64,000 bases of DNA from Juglans regia (GCF_001411555.2 NC_049907.1:10968622-11032621); one strand, 5' to 3'; numbered from the stretch's first letter, positions 12,419 to 24,220 are shown. Made by a program: numbers and translations. The notes: generated from the letters alone by a model not told the origin.

Positions 12419-13009
12419 GCCAAGGCTACATGGTCGAGGATCTTTTCTGTTATGCCCATCGCCAAGAGTTACGCGATTGAGGGCATCTCCTGCTACACTC
12501 CACTCGCCAAAGTTACGCGGTCAACAACATCTCCCGCTATACTCACATCCGAGTGTCTCCACTCGCTACAACCACCGCCAGCGGATTACCTTCGGGAACG
12601 AACCTCCAAACTCTATAACCGCCTCGCATGGGTGTCCTTTGAGAACAAGTCGATGGGCTCAGCAACCGCCTAAGATGGATCTAGGGGTTCGACGAGCACC
12701 CTAACCACTTAAGCGTGGGTTACTACAAACAAACTTTTACATCCACATCAAAACGGAAAAACACTAACAAAAAATACAGAACGAGACAAAATCTACTGAG
12801 GCGATCGAAAACTCAAAAACTATCACCGAGCACGGAAATTTACGCAATTTACTAACGATAAACATTCACATACAATTACTACACAAGTGTTCTTACAAAC
12901 AAACTTCGCAAAGGCCCATCCTCAAAGACTCTTACTACAAATTTTACAATTTCTTCTTGAGGACCACTCATGGAGACCTATCAAGTTGACCTTAAGAATC
13001 GAGGGGATC

Positions 13010-13567
13010 TATTAGGGACTAAATTGACTGGGTCAAACCCTTGTGAAACCTATCACTGAGGGAAGAGATAAAGCCAAGAGATAAGGCAGGAAATAGATAA
13101 GGTAAAGAAGTCTGCTTAGACTCTTAAAAGGAAAAGATATCACAAGTCAAGTTGGACTATATCACTCCAAGGAAATAACCTCTATATAAGAAGCAGCTCC
13201 CCCACAAATCGGGAGGAGGCTCGATAGCCTTTCTACTGGCTCACTCCATGCACTCTACACCAATTCTCTAGAGGGACTCTCCTTAGACTAAGTTCTCTCA
13301 TTGTATTGAGCGATATGTAAAGTTACGATATATTGTAAAATCATCACCTAAAATGGTGAATTTTGCCCCCAACAACCCATGGATGTAAGCTTTTATGCCG
13401 AACCACGTAAATTCTTGTGTCTCCCTTAATTTACTTTTATTTTCTTATTTATTATTTATGTTATGGATGAACATGACGGGCACCGTATCGAAGCCCGAAT
13501 CAACAAAGTTGGTCGAGGATGACTCTTTCTTTCTTTTCGGTCTGTTGTGCAATTTTTGGCATTAACA
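13010..13567 (+). repeat. Right LTR (558 bp) of the LARD-like element
   Basis: It starts TATTAGGGAC, a one-base change from the TG of the middle LTR, and ends CATTAACA. The landmarks (TATATAAG box near 13183, CCCCCACAAATCGGGAGGAG block, AAATTTTTGG-like tail in plus sense) line up with 9379-9936 at identical length, with many point differences, so the insertion is not recent. Confidence 0.9.
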
Positions 13568-13719
13568 AGGAAAGTACCTAGTTAATAGAATTATAAACTT
13601 TCGAGAGCAAAATGATAAAATTGAAACTTTAAGAAAGAAAAAATAATCGTGCAAAATCTATAATTGTTGTTGCATTTATCCCAAAAGAAATAATCTCTTC
13701 TTTACTCATTCGTCATTTA

Positions 13720-14034
13720 AGCTTGTTTGGATTCTTATAATATCTTAGTAGATTTGTTAATAATAGTGAAACAATTTGAGTTTAAATATTTTATTAGGTT
13801 TTAGAAAATAAGAGAGAAAAACTTGAATAAAAATATTATAAAGTTAAAAAATTATTTATGTGAAATTTGAGAAAATAGTATTGTTTCTTGTTTTTTATTT
13901 GGGAGTTTGGAAAAATTGTAATAATTAGATAGAAAATTTGAAATTAAAAACTATTTTTTGTTTAGGTAATGTTTGGAAAAGAAATATCTGAAAATACTTT
14001 AGAATAGTTGTGCTGCCAAATAGACCTTAATCTT
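13720..14034. repeat. Candidate MITE of the TTGTTTGGAT family
   Basis: AT-rich, non-coding stretch starting with CTTGTTTGGATTC and ending with GCTGCCAAATAGACCTTA, in the complementary sense of a TTTGG end. The overall build resembles the segments at 20098-20303 and 39835-40160. No target duplication was verified. Confidence 0.4.
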
Positions 14035-14272
14035 GATAATTATTAATTAACTATAAATTGTTTTCTACCAAATTGATTTGGTAATTAATTTGATGGGGTG
14101 TGATTGATCCGGTCTAATCAGTTTTGGAAGAGGATTTTGGACCGGACCTAAGGACTTTGGACCAAACCGGACCGCATTAGTTTGGTTTGGTCGGTCTTAT
14201 AGGAGTATTTCAGACAATCTTTTTTCAAGTTTTTGACAAAAGTATTATATAAATTGATAAAAAAAAATATCA

Positions 14273-15414
14273 CACTACAAGAAATAAGGCCTTTTGCAGT
14301 ATTTTTGTCTGTTGGAAATAAAATCGTTGCAAAAAGGCTTTAATTGCGGTGATTTCTACATCGTCGCAATCTTTTTTCATTGAGTTTATAAAATGGTATT
14401 TTCCAACGATTTTTTTTATTTTTTGCAATGAAAAAGTTCGCCTCAAATACTAAATTGGTCATTTCCAGCGATTTTTACTTTTTGCAATGGAAGTATTCGC
14501 CACAAAAAGTAAAAAACTTTTTGCGGCAGTTTATTGTTCGACGGAATTGTGAAAGTTACTTTTTGCAGCAATTTTTTAACTTTAAAAATCGTTGCAAAAA
14601 ATGAAAGGTATTTTACGACGACAGTAAATCTCCGTGAAAGGTAATGTTCAAAATTAAAAGGAATTGGAGCCCGCAGCCTCTTTCATTTTTCTCTCAGACC
14701 CGATATCTCCTTCTCTGATTTCTCCCCTGTGCAACCCCCGGACGGCTCTCTTCCTCTCTCTGTCTTCCTCTCCGGTCTCTCTCTCTATCTCTGTCTTTCT
14801 CTCACTCACGATGTCTGCATATTTCCCTCTCTCTGTTTCTCTCTCTAAAGTCTCTGTGTGAGTACAGCACCGACGGGTTGTAGTTGTTCTGCTCCGCGAC
14901 CTCTACACCTCCTCGGTCCTCCTCCACCACCACAACCACCATGCTCTTCGTCCTCGTTGGTTGGTCATTTCTCCTCCACCGTCTCTCTCTCTCTCTCATC
15001 TCTCTATTTTGTGCTGCAAGAGTGCGTAATAAATAAAATTATTGTGTCTTTGATGTCTGTGTTGGTGGCTTAGAGTTGTGAGGTGCTTTGTGATGGAGGT
15101 AATTCTTTAATGGATTTGGGTTATGAACATGATGTTAGGATTTTGTTTCAATTTTTATGTAAATGATATTGGTGTTATACTGGCAGCTCTAGGGTTTTAT
15201 TTGTTTTTGGATTTTTTTTTGGGTTTGAGAAGATGTTACTTTACAATTGTCATATTCATCAATTTTTTCTTTAGTTTAGCTTATTGAGTTTGGAAAATTT
15301 GCATATTATCGTGGAATAGAGATTTATATGTTTTAATAGGATTTTGGCATTGGAGATTTATATGGTTATTTGCGGCGAATTTTCGTGCCAAAAAATGTCT
15401 TGTTTCTTGTAGTG
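14273..15414. mobile_element. Non-autonomous CACTA (En/Spm) transposon with TCA target duplication
   Basis: The left end is CACTACAAGAAATAAGGC and the right end, reversed, is CACTACAAGAAACAAGAC, so both termini are the classic CACTA end. The three bases outside each end are TCA (14270-14272 and 15415-15417), the 3-bp duplication CACTA transposases leave. Subterminal regions carry repeated GCAACGATTTTT and TTTTGCGGC-like motifs in both senses, as expected of transposase binding sites. At 1142 bp it has no transposase. Its centre (about 14680-15110) is CT-rich and of higher GC, unlike its ends, and looks like a captured gene 5' region. Confidence 0.92.
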
Positions 15415-15417
15415 TCA

Positions 15418-15940
15418 ATTGAATGATGTAATCTAAGTTGTCTAACTTAGTATATAGTTAACTAATTAAGTATTTTAATCAAGTATAATTAATTAATAAT
15501 GCTAATAATATGTGTACTATCAATAAGCAATAATTAATACTGTCTTAAAATTCTTCACCTTTAATTTTTATATAATCTAAGTATGAATAATTAAGTTAGA
15601 AGAGAATTAAATAATTACTAATTACTAATTACTTGCTTTTAATTTATATTACTTAAAAAATTATAAATATCATATAAAAATTATATATTAAATTCAGTCG
15701 GACCTGTTTGATCTACCTTAAAATAAAATAAAATAAAAACATTACGATATGACATACAGCGTCAAGTCAAGATCAGTTTCTAAAGTAAATTTTTTGTAAG
15801 ACTATACATCTCTTAGATAGCATTTCTCATTCATAAATTGAAACAAAAACGTAGCAGGTAGAGATACATACTGCTAGATTTTCAAGTTGAATGTAAGAAT
15901 GAATTAGTTAGGGTTCAAGTGAACCTTAACCATTCATAAT
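15418..15940. other. AT-rich intergenic spacer
   Basis: No coding segment recognised; runs of TTAATTA-type sequence dominate. It lies downstream of the NDUFA3-like gene, and part of it may be that gene's 3' flank. Confidence 0.5.
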
Positions 15941-16100
15941 TCATATGCCTTGCACAAATAAGAAGATTTTGATACGCTACTCGTATCATTTAATTCACCC
16001 TGAATATGTGACAGTCAGGCTTATTACATTGCTGATGAGAATAAAATCAAGTGCAAAGGAGGCGGGGCGGCATTTGAGATTTTGTCAGCAACAAACACCA

Positions 16101-16136
16101 TCACCCTTGTTTCTTTCCAGTCATACCCGCAACCAC
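16101..16136 (-). CDS. NDUFA3-like gene, coding exon 3
   Basis: Acceptor ACTTTGCAG before GTGGTTGCG; eleven codons (VVAGMTGKKQG) and TGA at 16101-16103. Confidence 0.85.
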   Translation of the reverse strand: MVAGMTGKKQG

Positions 16137-18749
16137 CTGCAAAGTACGAGACGTTAGCATTGACGGAAAAAGAAAGGGACTACAGAAACTAAGGCAGTGA
16201 ATGTGAAAGGCCTTGTTAAATGTGTTGCATTCCGATTACAGTCACAGTAAGAAATGGAACAATCTTTCTAGTTCAGTTGATCTAGTCCATCCAAGTATGA
16301 TAACTTTAGCAAATGGTCTTCTTGATCCCTCTCTTATTATTCCAATAAACCATAAAGGGAAAGTATGCAATCCAACTTCAGGGAGCAATGAGGTTGAGTT
16401 CTTCGGGAATGTGTAGCTGATCTATCAATTCTGACCAGTGTAGGAAAGATTTCTCTCCCCCTCCCCTTTCTTTCAATCCTCCCATGTTCATGACCATATG
16501 AAAGCAAGCACCCAAATTATGAAGATTTTTAGTTAGAGAGAGATAAGAAAATGAGAACTTACTGAAAAGGGTTGAGGGAATGAATAGTTAGTGTTTTTTT
16601 TATTATTATTATTATGTCGGGAAACCTCTCCAAGGCAGGGTCCTTCGGATCCACCCCTGCAGAGTAAATCTCGGTCTCGTGCACCGCACCCTCGGAAGTT
16701 TCCCTACACGAAACTGGTTAAATCGCTGGCTTTTCACCAAGAGGTGTGACCCCAAAGGATTGTTTGCACCCATGAGGTGTTGAACCTTTTGTACCTTGAT
16801 GGGAGTGATATCCCAAGACCAATGCCTTCACCACTTGGGCTAACCCCTTGGGGTTATGAATAGTTAGTGTAACATACACAGTATAGACTATAGGGGCATA
16901 AGCATCCCTGGCAGATCAGTCCATCCAACTACAGTTGAAGTATAACACCAAAAGTACACCTATACCATGAATAATTGATGCTTATGCTTTCAAAAGAAGG
17001 CTACTCGAAGTGGCAAAACTATTAGCTATTTCTAAGTGTGGCAAGTTATCAGCTAATGAGATGGTCATTCTTTGTAAATAAAAAACTACTTCATACTAAT
17101 CTTAATATTCTTTAAATACTTGTCACAAAATACATAAGTTCTAACTCTACACAAAAGGAAAAAGAGTTTTACACAAAAATAATTTTGAAAACACACTAAA
17201 ATTTAAGTACCCAAATAACAAGATGCAGAAAAAGAAAAGAAACTGAGAGATACAGGCATAAAAGAAACATATTGCAAAACCAAATACTCACATCACTTAA
17301 AGCGGGCTGGGGAACTTGTTTAGATGCTTCAAAGGAGTCAAGGATGGGCCTAACAACAGCTGGAAGAAACAGGCCTGGATTTTTAACAAGATATCAACTA
17401 GTAAGTTGAAGAATTCATTTTCCCCATGGAGATAGCCTCAAACCCCAAAAATACTGGTTGTAGAAAATCCATTAAATGCATGATCTTTCAAAGAATTATA
17501 GAAATTAAAAAACAAATTTGGCACTCTTGCACACAACAAAAGAATATTATTTTCTTTGCATAGAGCTTTCCTGAGAGCAAAGAAGACAGTATAGATCAGT
17601 GTCCCTTCTAGTCATTGTCGCTATTTTACAGGAAAAAAATTCCATTCAAATAAATAAAACAACATCAGTAGCAATAGAAATTATGATTGATCTATATGAA
17701 TCAGTAATATGGAACTCACTCACGTAGTATGGTATGGCTACTCATATAGTTATCCAAGTCAAGTATGCCCCAAGGCCAACATAAAGAAGCACTGTGGGGG
17801 ATCCTGCTTGACCTTAAAAGTTCTATTATTACTTTCCTCTGGTCCAGTTGATTACGCATAAAGGGACACCAATTTTAGTTTTCTTTGCCCAACATGCTCC
17901 AATAAGCAGCTGAAGAGATGGAATTGTCATCCACATGCCCGTGTTATTGATATTGCAAATCAAGTATACCTCAAGAACTGCCAAATATTCCACAGATAGG
18001 GTCACAGAAAATTCCATACATAACTCAACCTTACAAACTTCCTTGGGATTGCTCACAAGCAACCAGTTTCCCAGTTTCTTGTTCACGTTTCTTTCTTGTT
18101 GTAACAGCTGGCATATCATTGCCCCATTAATACAATGCAAAAAATCGCCCAATTTAACTTGTCTTCTTGTCATTAAGAACTTTGCCCAGTTTCACCAAAT
18201 ATCATAGAGTTTATGATATCCATTAACTAAGCGCATCCCAAATGCTAACCAAACCATGCCCTAATCATTAATTATTCATAATAAACTTATTTCCAGTCAC
18301 ATAGATACCATTACAATTGCCAATTTTCCAATACAGGTAAAACCCAAATAAATTCTAAGAAAAATATCCCAAGTCTACCCACCAAGTCTGACTGGAAAAC
18401 CCTAAAATTGGTCTCAAACTGGGCCATGACTTTTTTTTTTTTTTTTACAAGTAAACTGGTCCATGAAAATTATTAACTGTCCCTCCGTATTTTATTAATC
18501 AAATAAAAAAAAGGCCCAGAATCCCAATACAATTTGTTCGAAATTCAAATAATGAAACCGAAAAATTTTGACAAATCAAAACTTTGAACAGAGAGTATAT
18601 AAAAACAGAAGAAAACCGAAAATGTGAAACGTAGGTTAGCGATTAAAAGAGAAAGTGAGTAATAAATTACCGACGCCAGCAATGAGGCAAGAAGCTGCGA
18701 CGACTGGCTCTTGCACTACAAACATCCTCAGCTTCTGCATCACCGGCAT
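16101..18749 (-). CDS. NDUFA3-like mitochondrial complex I subunit (65 aa, three exons)
   Basis: Joining 18671-18749, 17292-17374 and 16101-16136 gives one open frame of 65 codons plus stop, with all junctions GT..AG and phases fitting. The protein starts MPVMQKLRMFVVQEPVVAAS, has one hydrophobic span (about residues 16-37, ASCLIAGVGLFLPAVVRPIL) and ends VVAGMTGKKQG. From memory this is the plant family annotated as NADH dehydrogenase 1 alpha subcomplex subunit 3-like (Arabidopsis At2g46540), a small accessory subunit in the membrane arm of respiratory complex I in the inner mitochondrial membrane. Start: the first Met of the frame; a second Met at codon 4 is possible. Introns are about 1.2 and 1.3 kb, large for so small a protein. 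The exon structure is sure; the subunit name is recall. Confidence 0.8.
16595..16855 (-). mobile_element. tRNA-derived SINE, copy 1, with 15-bp target duplication
   Basis: Read on the minus strand from 16855, a polymerase III A box TAGCCCAAGTGG is followed by a near B box GGTTCAACACC (one change from GGTTCGANNCC). The element ends in an (ATA)n plus A-run tail at 16595-16615. The 15 bases ATGAATAGTTAGTGT occur on both sides (16580-16594 and 16856-16870), a perfect target duplication that fixes both ends at 261 bp. It lies in intron 2 of the NDUFA3-like gene, in the same orientation as the gene. Confidence 0.9.
17292..17374 (-). CDS. NDUFA3-like gene, coding exon 2
   Basis: Acceptor AAATCCAG before GCCTGTTTC, donor GTGAGTATT. 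It encodes LFLPAVVRPILDSFEASKQV and the PQPALSD segment, completing the split Gly codon. Confidence 0.85.
18671..18749 (-). CDS. NDUFA3-like gene, coding exon 1
   Basis: Twenty-six codons and one base, from ATG at 18749 to the donor GTAATTTATT. It encodes the N-terminus and the start of the membrane span. Confidence 0.85.
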
Positions 18750-19222
18750 ATTTCCCTCAGTGCAATGTTGATCTTGTGAAGTAAATGTAATAGTCAGAGG
18801 GGATATAATCAGTGCAATGAAGGACTAGTAAATTGATCATTTCTCAACCCCAAAAATAAAAAATCGTATGAAAGTGAACCCAGAAAAAAAAACAAAAATT
18901 AAACAAGAACCCAAATCCTAATAGTTGGTCATGAGACAATTGAACCTTCCCAGAAGTAGTAGCTGAAAAAGCAATGATACAGAATTACAGATGAGATCGA
19001 AGTCCCTCATAATGTCTGAATCTAAACCAATGGGTTGGAATCTTAATAGCCTATTCAGATAATCCCTACAGGAGCCATTCCGTTCAATGATTTCTCTTCA
19101 CTGAAGGCCTTTTTTTTCTGAGGGCCAGTCGCATAATGGACAACGTTTTACAGATGGGTAGGGTCTGATTCCAGAATCCAAAGTCCAAAAATCAAAATAA
19201 ACTAATGAATATGGAATCCATC

Positions 19223-19370
19223 AGAGAGAGAGAGAGAGAGACCGTGGCTGATGGCAAGAGGTGCTGCGACGGTGCGACGGAGCGGACGATTATCAAAGGC
19301 TGTGCTGCTGGAAGGCAGAGAAATTAGGGTAGGAAAAGTTCTCCAAAACTCGAAAAGGAAATGTCGCACC
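19223..19370 (-). promoter_or_regulatory. 5' UTR/promoter side of the NDUFA3-like gene with (GA)n
   Basis: On the minus strand this GC-richer stretch contains a CT repeat (GA on plus, 19223-19241) and no conserved coding frame. It lies about 470-620 bases upstream of the start codon, typical of a plant 5' UTR or core promoter. A 5' UTR intron between here and about 18790 is possible; no junction could be fixed. Confidence 0.45.
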
Positions 19371-20097
19371 CCGCAAGGTAGAAGAAAAGGAGTTGCCTCT
19401 TTTACAATTTTACCCCCGTCATTTCCCTAGTATTTACCAAAGTTCGATTTAGAGGACTCTAATTGGATAACTAGACTCAAATCTGAGTTTTAAGTGAGAA
19501 AAATTCTATACACTGTATTATTATCTTATTTTTATTTTATTATATATAATGTGATATATTTATTATTATTAAATAATTATTTATTAAATTATTTTTTATC
19601 ATTTAATAATGATAAATATACTATATTTTATATAATGAAATGAAAATATAATGATAGTGTGGTTTATAACATTACTCTTTAGCTAATAACAAATATGACA
19701 TAATTTATCTTTATCTATTACATTTACTTCCAATTTTCATTATCCATATATTCTTTATATAATAATAAAATAATATTAATTTATTTTTAAAAATTTTAAA
19801 ATTATTTAATTTTATTATATTTTATCATTCTACGAATTATATGTTAATTAGTAATAATATTATGGCTCTAATAAAACTGCTGCAATCAAATCATAGTAGG
19901 AAGTAAATAAGAAAATATTTTTTATTCATTTTGGTCATGCTAAGTAACTATCAAATTTGCACAACACTAATTTACTGTAGCAAAAAGCCATCCCCTTTTA
20001 CATTTGCAAGTTCAACGCAACACATTTTGAGACTCTAGCCAAACACTTCATTGAATTTGTATTTGCATAATCTAATGAGAGTGCTCTTAAAGGGAGG
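19371..20097. other. Intergenic, AT-rich
   Basis: No genes seen. TATTAT/ATAATA-rich DNA with a short motif block near 20030-20097 (GAGTGCTCTTA) of the kind found at ends of plant MITEs. Confidence 0.5.
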
Positions 20098-20303
20098 TTT
20101 GAACTTCGGATAATGAGTTGAGATGGATTAAAATGAAATAAGATAAGATGAGACGATATGAAAATTGAATAAAATATTATTTTTTTAAAACTTAAAAAAA
20201 ATTAAATTAGTTATTATATTTTATACAGAAATTTAATAAAATTATAATAATTAAATGATATAAAATGAATTAAAAGACTCTCAATCCAAACAACCCCTTA
20301 GTA
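20098..20303. repeat. Candidate MITE with GGGG-TTTGGAT type ends
   Basis: It starts GGGAGGTTTGAACTTCGGAT and ends in CTCAATCCAAACAACCCC, whose reverse is GGGGTTGTTTGGATTGAG, an imperfect inverted terminal repeat. The interior is AT-rich and non-coding with GATGAGA motifs. Similar ends occur near 39835-40160. Confidence 0.55.
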
Positions 20304-21304
20304 TACCAGAATGGACCGAAACGTGTCAAAATTTCATCCGAACAATCCATTATGGACAAGCTAGGATCATTAAGAAAGATGACCTCTGCATTGTATCAAT
20401 AATATAAAATTGTATTTTTTATTTTATTTTATTTTTTAATATTTTTAAAATTCTTTTAAATATTTTGAAAAAAAATTATAAATATATTAAAAAAATACTC
20501 TTTAAACTATTAAAAAAAAAAAAAAAAACTGGAGAGAATCTCGGTGGAAGAAGCATTTTTCTATCCTTTATTGTGTGTGCCGGTGGGCCTTAAGGGCTTT
20601 CTGTTAGAGTTGTTAGAAGTTGGCAACGACTTGTATCCATGGGCTATGGCCTATAAATACATCACACATGTATTCAAACTCAATGTATTCTTTATTAGTA
20701 ATGTTATATATAATCATAAAGTGTGTAAATATTATATAATTATTTTTTTTTAAAAAATAATATATATTATTAAAAAATTAATTTATTTTTATTTAGATCT
20801 CGTATATATTTATTTTTTTTAAAATAATTATACGACGCTTGCATACTTACGACTGCAACTAGCATTTCTTACTCTCTATATTCTATTCTTATTTTTTTGG
20901 AAAGTGACGGTCTCAGATTTTGTACGTATCATTCATGGGTCCACTACAAATCTTTTGAATAGAAGTTCACAAACTGTTGCATTGATACGAGATGTCAGAT
21001 AGTAAAATGCTGAATGCAAGATACATTTAGGAAAGAATCAAGATACAAGTTTAGGACAAGCAAATTCTAATTTTTTTTTTTTAAAAAGTATGACCTGTTG
21101 AAGAAAATTGAGAATTTCTAAGTGTTTTCACTTTTTTCAAAATGTTTGAATAGGACTTGCACGCTGGGGACTCAGGAGTCTATATAAATCATATTTCTTT
21201 TAAAAATATATTTTTAAAGAAATTTATAAATAAAAAATAATTACGAATAGATAACAATAAAGAAATATTTTTAAACTACAGAAATCTTAGGAAATGAAGT
21301 TTAC
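20304..21304. other. Intergenic, no gene recognised
   Basis: AT-rich, with an A-run at about 20511-20528 and poor-quality short frames only. Some of it may be a degraded upstream part of the copia relic that follows. Confidence 0.45.
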
Positions 21305-23005
21305 AAACTGAATATGATATGTCGTTTGTTTGATTATTTGAATATTGTAACTAAAGTTATTATAACTAAATATGGGTCATTTGTAGAGAAAAATTATGTG
21401 AGTGATGATTTGTTTGTAATAAATGTTCAAAACAATGTAATAAATAAATTTGATTCTAATAATAAATTTACATTTTCTACATATTCCTCTTCAATATGGC
21501 ATGCTAGATTAGGTCATATTAACTATCATAATGTTAAAAGAATAATGGATTCAGAGATTATTCCTAAAGTTTCTGTTGATTTGGATGAAGAATGTTTAAT
21601 ATGTGTTCAATCGAAATAGCCTAGAAAACCATTTAAATCGGTTGTAAGAAATTCTTCACTACTTGAATTAATTCATAGTGATAATTTTTATTTAAATGAT
21701 AGCTCTTCTATAAGTGGTAACAAATATTTCATTACTTTTATAGATGATATGTCCAAATTTTGTTATGTTTACTTAATGAAAACAAAAGATTAATGTTTTA
21801 ATAAATTTTTCATCTATAAAACTAAAGTTGAAAACCAAATAGAGAGAAAGATTAAGATTATCAGGTCTAATAGAGGAGGTGAATACTCCTTTAATCAATT
21901 TGTTCAATATTGTGGAGAGAATGATATTATACATGAGGAAACCACTCCATATTTTCCTCAATCTAATGGTGTTGCTGAAAGAAATAATAGAACCTTGGTA
22001 GATATGGTTAAATGCATGCTCTCTAATTCTAGTCTACCAGAACAATGGTGGAGGGAGCAATACTTGCATATTGTTTTATCTTGAAAAGAGTACCATTTAA
22101 GAAATATGACAAGACACCATATGAACTCTGAAAGGGTAAAATACTCAATATTAATTTCTTTAGAGTTTGAGGTTGTCTTGCAAATGTTAATGTTTCAAAA
22201 ATTAAGAAAATGAAACTAGATCCCAACACAATAGATGCAGTATTCATTGGGTATGCTAGACATAGTTCTACATATAGGTTTTTTATTATCAAATCAAAAG
22301 TCCAAGGTATTGATCTCAACACTATCATGATGTCCAGAGATATAACATTCTTTGAAGATCTATTTCCTTTAAAAAACAAAGTAGCAAGGTCTTTATCTAT
22401 ATTAAATTCTCATTTCATCAGTAATCAACCTATCATTTTATCTAATCATGAGAGTTCATCTAAATTAGAAAATGAACTTGGAAGAGGAAAACGAGTGAGA
22501 ATAGAAAAATGATTTTGGATATGATTTTTATAATTATTCTGTGGAAGAATATCTTTTGACTTTCAAGGATGTCATGATTTCAATTGATTTTGCTTTCTGG
22601 AAAGAAGCGATAAATACTGATATGGAATCTCTAAAAACTAATGGCACTAATGGCACCTAGAACTTATGTGATCTTCCTCCTAAATGTAAACGGATTTTTA
22701 AAAAGAAATTGAGACTTAATGGTACTATTAATAAATTTAAAGTTAGATTAGTTGTAAAAGGTTTTATACAAAGAAATGATATTGATTATTTTGATATGTA
22801 TTCTCATGTTACTAGAATAACCACAATTCATATTTTAATTGCTCTAATTGCAATCCATAAACTTGAGGTCCACCAAATGGACATAAAAATCGCTTTTCTT
22901 AATGGAGATCTAGAAGAAGAAATATATTTGGATCAACTAAAAGATTTTGTGATTCCAGGATAGGAAAGAAAAGTTTGTAGACTTATTAAATCTCTCTATG
23001 GTTAA
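21305..23005 (+). mobile_element. Ty1/copia relic, pre-integrase to mid reverse transcriptase
   Basis: In order on the plus strand: a GAG-pre-integrase zinc site (WHARLGHINYHNVKRIM ... CLICVQSK, about 21490-21615); an integrase core with FIDDMSKFCYVYLMKTK and the later TTPYFPQSNGVAERNNRTL segment (about 21940-22000); the post-core VFIGYARHSSTYRFF region (22240-22300); and an RT start with FKVRLVVKGFIQRNDIDY and HQMDIKIAFLNGDLEEEIYL (22735-22930). Several stops break it. It ends abruptly at ...CRLIKSLYG near 23005, where unrelated sequence joins, so RNase H and the 3' LTR are missing. Confidence 0.85.
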
Positions 23006-23489
23006 AAGAAAAAACCCTAAGCGCTTCCTTCTCTCTCTCGTAAAAAAATCAAGGATTTCAGATTTGATTTTCGTTTGAGGGGGAAGAGGCCTCGGCTTCC
23101 TCCTCCTCTTCCCTCTCCTTCCCTCCTTCCTCCATTCACCCACCTTGTCTAACAATATTTTTTTTTTAGTTTTTTTTTTTTTTTTTTTGCTTTTTTCAAG
23201 GTTGGAAAAGATAAATTAAAGCTACAGTTTTCGAGTAACTACAAAGAAACGCGCGGCACAAACAGATTCACAGGTCGACAATTGTTCAGAGGAAAGTAAA
23301 GAACCCCCCTTGGATGAAATGGACTCATCTGAGCGAGGCGAGATACAAGCCTTCTTAAGTTTTCTTTGTTTCTTCCCGCCTACACCAGGGCATTTTTTCC
23401 TCTTCAAATTGCCTGCAGGCGAAGGGGCGCCCAAAAACTCCCAACCAAATATATGGGCCTAGCTAGGAACCATCAAATATTTCTCAATA

Positions 23490-24220
23490 TTATTGGGTGT
23501 TAAAAGGGCATTCGAGAAGCATAGCTTGAAATGAGCCTGGGCCCAGGACTCTACTAATTTCACACGAGCCTCCTCCCGAGGGGAAGGATAATCTCAAAGT
23601 CATCAAAGTCGGGAATAGGAGACCAACAAGCCCTAATAGGGAATTCTCGAGTGGAAGCTTCATTTGCGGGAAATTCCCAACCCGAGCCCAAAAGCAAGAA
23701 AAATTTGTTCCCCCACTCTTTGGCATGAGAATACTTACACTCCAATTCGACTAATTTGCTATGGGATCTAAAACTACAAATGTTTCCCTCCAAATGCCTA
23801 AACCCATATAGAGACAAAAACTCACGGGCTATTAGGTCAGGGTACTCATCACCCACGTTCTCTAGTACCTTTCGCCACAAAATGCAGCAGGTCACCAAAA
23901 TCCTCCAGGTGTTGTGCGCCAGGATGTCTAACATGTTGTGAACTGGTCGCATAAAGGGCAATCGAAGCCCCATAGTAAACATTGCAAAGTAAAGGGCGAC
24001 AAAAATGACCATACCTTTTTGCATCGATGGCTCTCTAATTCGGAGTGGGCACCATCAATACCACATAATCAGGAATGTTGAAGGTGTCTCGAGCATTCTC
24101 CAGGTCACGAGAAGAGATAGTCAATGACCAACGAGAGCCCATGAATATAGACGCCGGAGGAGCAATGGCGATTCGAGGAGGAGATTTGCGGGATGGTGAA
24201 GAGCTACGAGTCGAAACCAT
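23490..24220 (-). pseudogene. Broken gypsy-type gag-like gene (plant putative gypsy transposon family)
   Basis: A minus-strand frame opens at 24220 (MVSTRSSSPSRKSPPRIA) and runs to NIPDYVVLMVPTPN, then stops; the coding signal continues in another frame from 24024 (GLRLPFMRPVHNMLDILAHN, then TWRILVTCCILWRKVLE and GWEFPANEASTREFPIR). The layout resembles the N-terminal gag-like domain of plant gypsy-type elements often labelled putative gypsy type transposon (PF04195, from memory). A stop and at least one indel make it dead. No RT or integrase follows within the window. Confidence 0.6.

Larger units (their letters stand above)
9937..13009 (+). mobile_element. Non-coding interior of a large LTR derivative (LARD-like)
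   Basis: This 3.1-kb interior between two LTRs has no gag, protease, RT, RNase H or integrase motif in any frame. It is filled with short words such as CTCGCCA and GGTCGAG and with four tandem arrays described separately. It ends in a purine-rich tract (GAATCGAGGGGATC, 12996-13009) directly before the right LTR. A long non-coding interior with LTRs, primer site and polypurine tract fits a LARD-type element that needs proteins from another copy. Five-base target duplications around the outer ends were looked for and not found. Confidence 0.75.

Noticed and set aside
14664..15073. Ser/Leu-rich frames in the CACTA element
   Set aside because: They are translations of CT-repeat DNA; kept only as a possible captured 5' UTR.
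17829..18173. Minus-strand frame of 114 codons inside intron 1 of the NDUFA3-like gene
   Set aside because: No recognisable motif, no fitting splice sites, and the three flanking exons already make a complete protein.
20544..20753. Frame of 69 codons after an A-run
   Set aside because: No homology signal and ends in AT-rich junk; could be a repeat tail.
23007..23155. AAACCCTAAGCGC stretch resembling a gene 5' UTR or short telomere-like motif
   Set aside because: Only one AAACCCTAA unit, followed by a CT-rich and T-run sequence; no downstream gene on that strand.
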